Positions 6,798-7,428 of a stretch of DNA of 7,428 bases are shown here, in pieces. A program made the position numbers and the translations under genes. Under the pieces are notes generated by a model that saw nothing but the letters and a program-made list of their open reading frames with translations, was not told the DNA's origin and did not search any database. Positions within the stretch are counted from its first letter, which is position 1; each line of letters starts with the position of its first letter. The stretch is from NCBI GenBank assembly GCA_031264395.1, contig JAISEB010000267.1, forward strand, positions 1-7,428. The letters are read 5' to 3'. The stretch comes from Treponema sp. GTDB lineage: Bacteria; Spirochaetota; Spirochaetia; Treponematales; Breznakiellaceae.

Positions 6798-7428
6798 TAC
6801 AGGAGGAAGGCCCGCCCCCGCGCCGTTACTTTGACTGGGCCGCCACGGCCATTCCCTCTGCGCCGGGGGAAACGGATTCGCGGTTCCCCGGCTTCGGAAA
6901 TCCTTCCTCCCCTCATCTTGAAGGGCGGAGGGCGCGGGAATACCTCGAGGACGCGAGAACCCGTTCCGCCGCGGTCCTGGGAGTACCCGTACAGACAATT
7001 TACTTTACGTCGGGGGCAACCGAGTCAAACGCGATAGTCCTTTATTCCCGGCTTCTCAACAGGGGGAGCGGCCGCATTCTCTATTCCGCGGCGGAACACC
7101 CTTCGATACGGGAAAACTGCCGCGTGCTTGAAGGGCTGGGAAAACCGGCCGCCGCCATTCCGGTGGACGGGGACGGCAGGGTGCGGCCGGAAGCGCTTTC
7201 CCGGACCCTTGAAAAATACGGGGACGCCCGTTTTGCCGCCGTCATGGCGGTGAACAACGAAACCGGGGCCATAACCGACATGACGGCTATTCGTGACGTT
7301 CTGCGAAAACGCGAAGGGCCGCCCGTACACCTGCACTGCGACATTACCCAGGCAGTAGGCCGGACGCCTGTGGATCTTTCCCTCTGGGACGCGGATTCGG
7401 CGGCGTTAAGCGCCCATAAACTGGGCGG
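6794..7428 (+). CDS. Cysteine desulfurase-like class V aminotransferase (5' part, runs off the right edge)
   Basis: The start ATG at 6794 overlaps the upstream TGA as ATGA, implying coupled translation; AAGGA sits 12 bases before it, slightly far. The 211 visible residues match the NifS/IscS group, which takes sulfur from cysteine for Fe-S clusters or tRNA thiolation using PLP. Landmarks: YFDWAATAIP (12-21), FGNPSSPHLEGRRA (34-47), YFTSGATESNAIV (70-82, cofactor phosphate loop), AAEHPSIREN (99-108, with stacking H102), VNNETGAI (153-160), HCDITQAVGR (181-190, D183 and Q186) and SAHKLGG at the edge, with K209 as the Schiff-base lysine. The region between the first two motifs is about five residues shorter than in E. 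coli IscS as I remember it and is rich in Pro and Gly, where a helix is usual. The catalytic cysteine loop lies beyond the window, so desulfurase rather than a related class V enzyme is likely but unproven. Confidence 0.9.
   Translation, partial: MIQEEGPPPRRYFDWAATAIPSAPGETDSRFPGFGNPSSPHLEGRRAREYLEDARTRSAAVLGVPVQTIYFTSGATESNAIVLYSRLLNRGSGRILYSAAEHPSIRENCRVLEGLGKPAAAIPVDGDGRVRPEALSRTLEKYGDARFAAVMAVNNETGAITDMTAIRDVLRKREGPPVHLHCDITQAVGRTPVDLSLWDADSAALSAHKLG

Overview
The window is about 60% GC by eye and holds six protein-coding genes, two of them cut by the window edges. They are packed into convergent and divergent pairs. Protein content is ordinary anabolic metabolism plus one envelope enzyme. 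I see no phage, IS, CRISPR, tRNA or rRNA signal. The taxon cannot be fixed from sequence alone. A free-living or gut spirochaete of the Treponema group is my best guess, based on the aminotransferase subtype, the bacterial glycerol-1-phosphate dehydrogenase, the PPC-type domain and frequent ATA isoleucine codons in otherwise GC-rich genes. Confidence in that guess is moderate to low.

Layout: (1) bases 1-318 are the 3' end of a plus-strand gene ending in a PPC-like beta domain. (2) 319-430 is a short convergent spacer. (3) 431-1630, minus strand, is a fold-type I PLP aminotransferase. (4) 1631-1723 is a divergent control region with a perfect 10-bp inverted repeat and promoter-like boxes. (5) 1724-3100, plus strand, is a glycerol-1-phosphate dehydrogenase family protein (AraM/EgsA). 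(6) 3113-5611, minus strand, is a bifunctional aspartokinase/homoserine dehydrogenase (ThrA), only 12 nt from the preceding stop. (7) 5612-5714 is a second divergent control region with an 8-bp inverted repeat. (8) 5715-6797, plus strand, is a WecA/MraY-family polyprenyl-phosphate sugar-phosphate transferase. (9) From 6794 to the right edge is a cysteine desulfurase-like class V aminotransferase that overlaps the WecA stop codon in an ATGA junction.

Functional links: the aminotransferase could supply aspartate and ThrA channels aspartate to homoserine, threonine and methionine, but they are not in one operon, so this is inference. The G1P dehydrogenase points to glycerol-1-phosphate chemistry, rare outside archaea and some Gram-positives. 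WecA and the cysteine desulfurase look translationally coupled although no shared pathway is obvious. The most notable non-coding signals are the two divergent promoter regions, each built around an inverted repeat and sharing the heptamer TACTATA. I found no convincing undescribed multi-gene system here.
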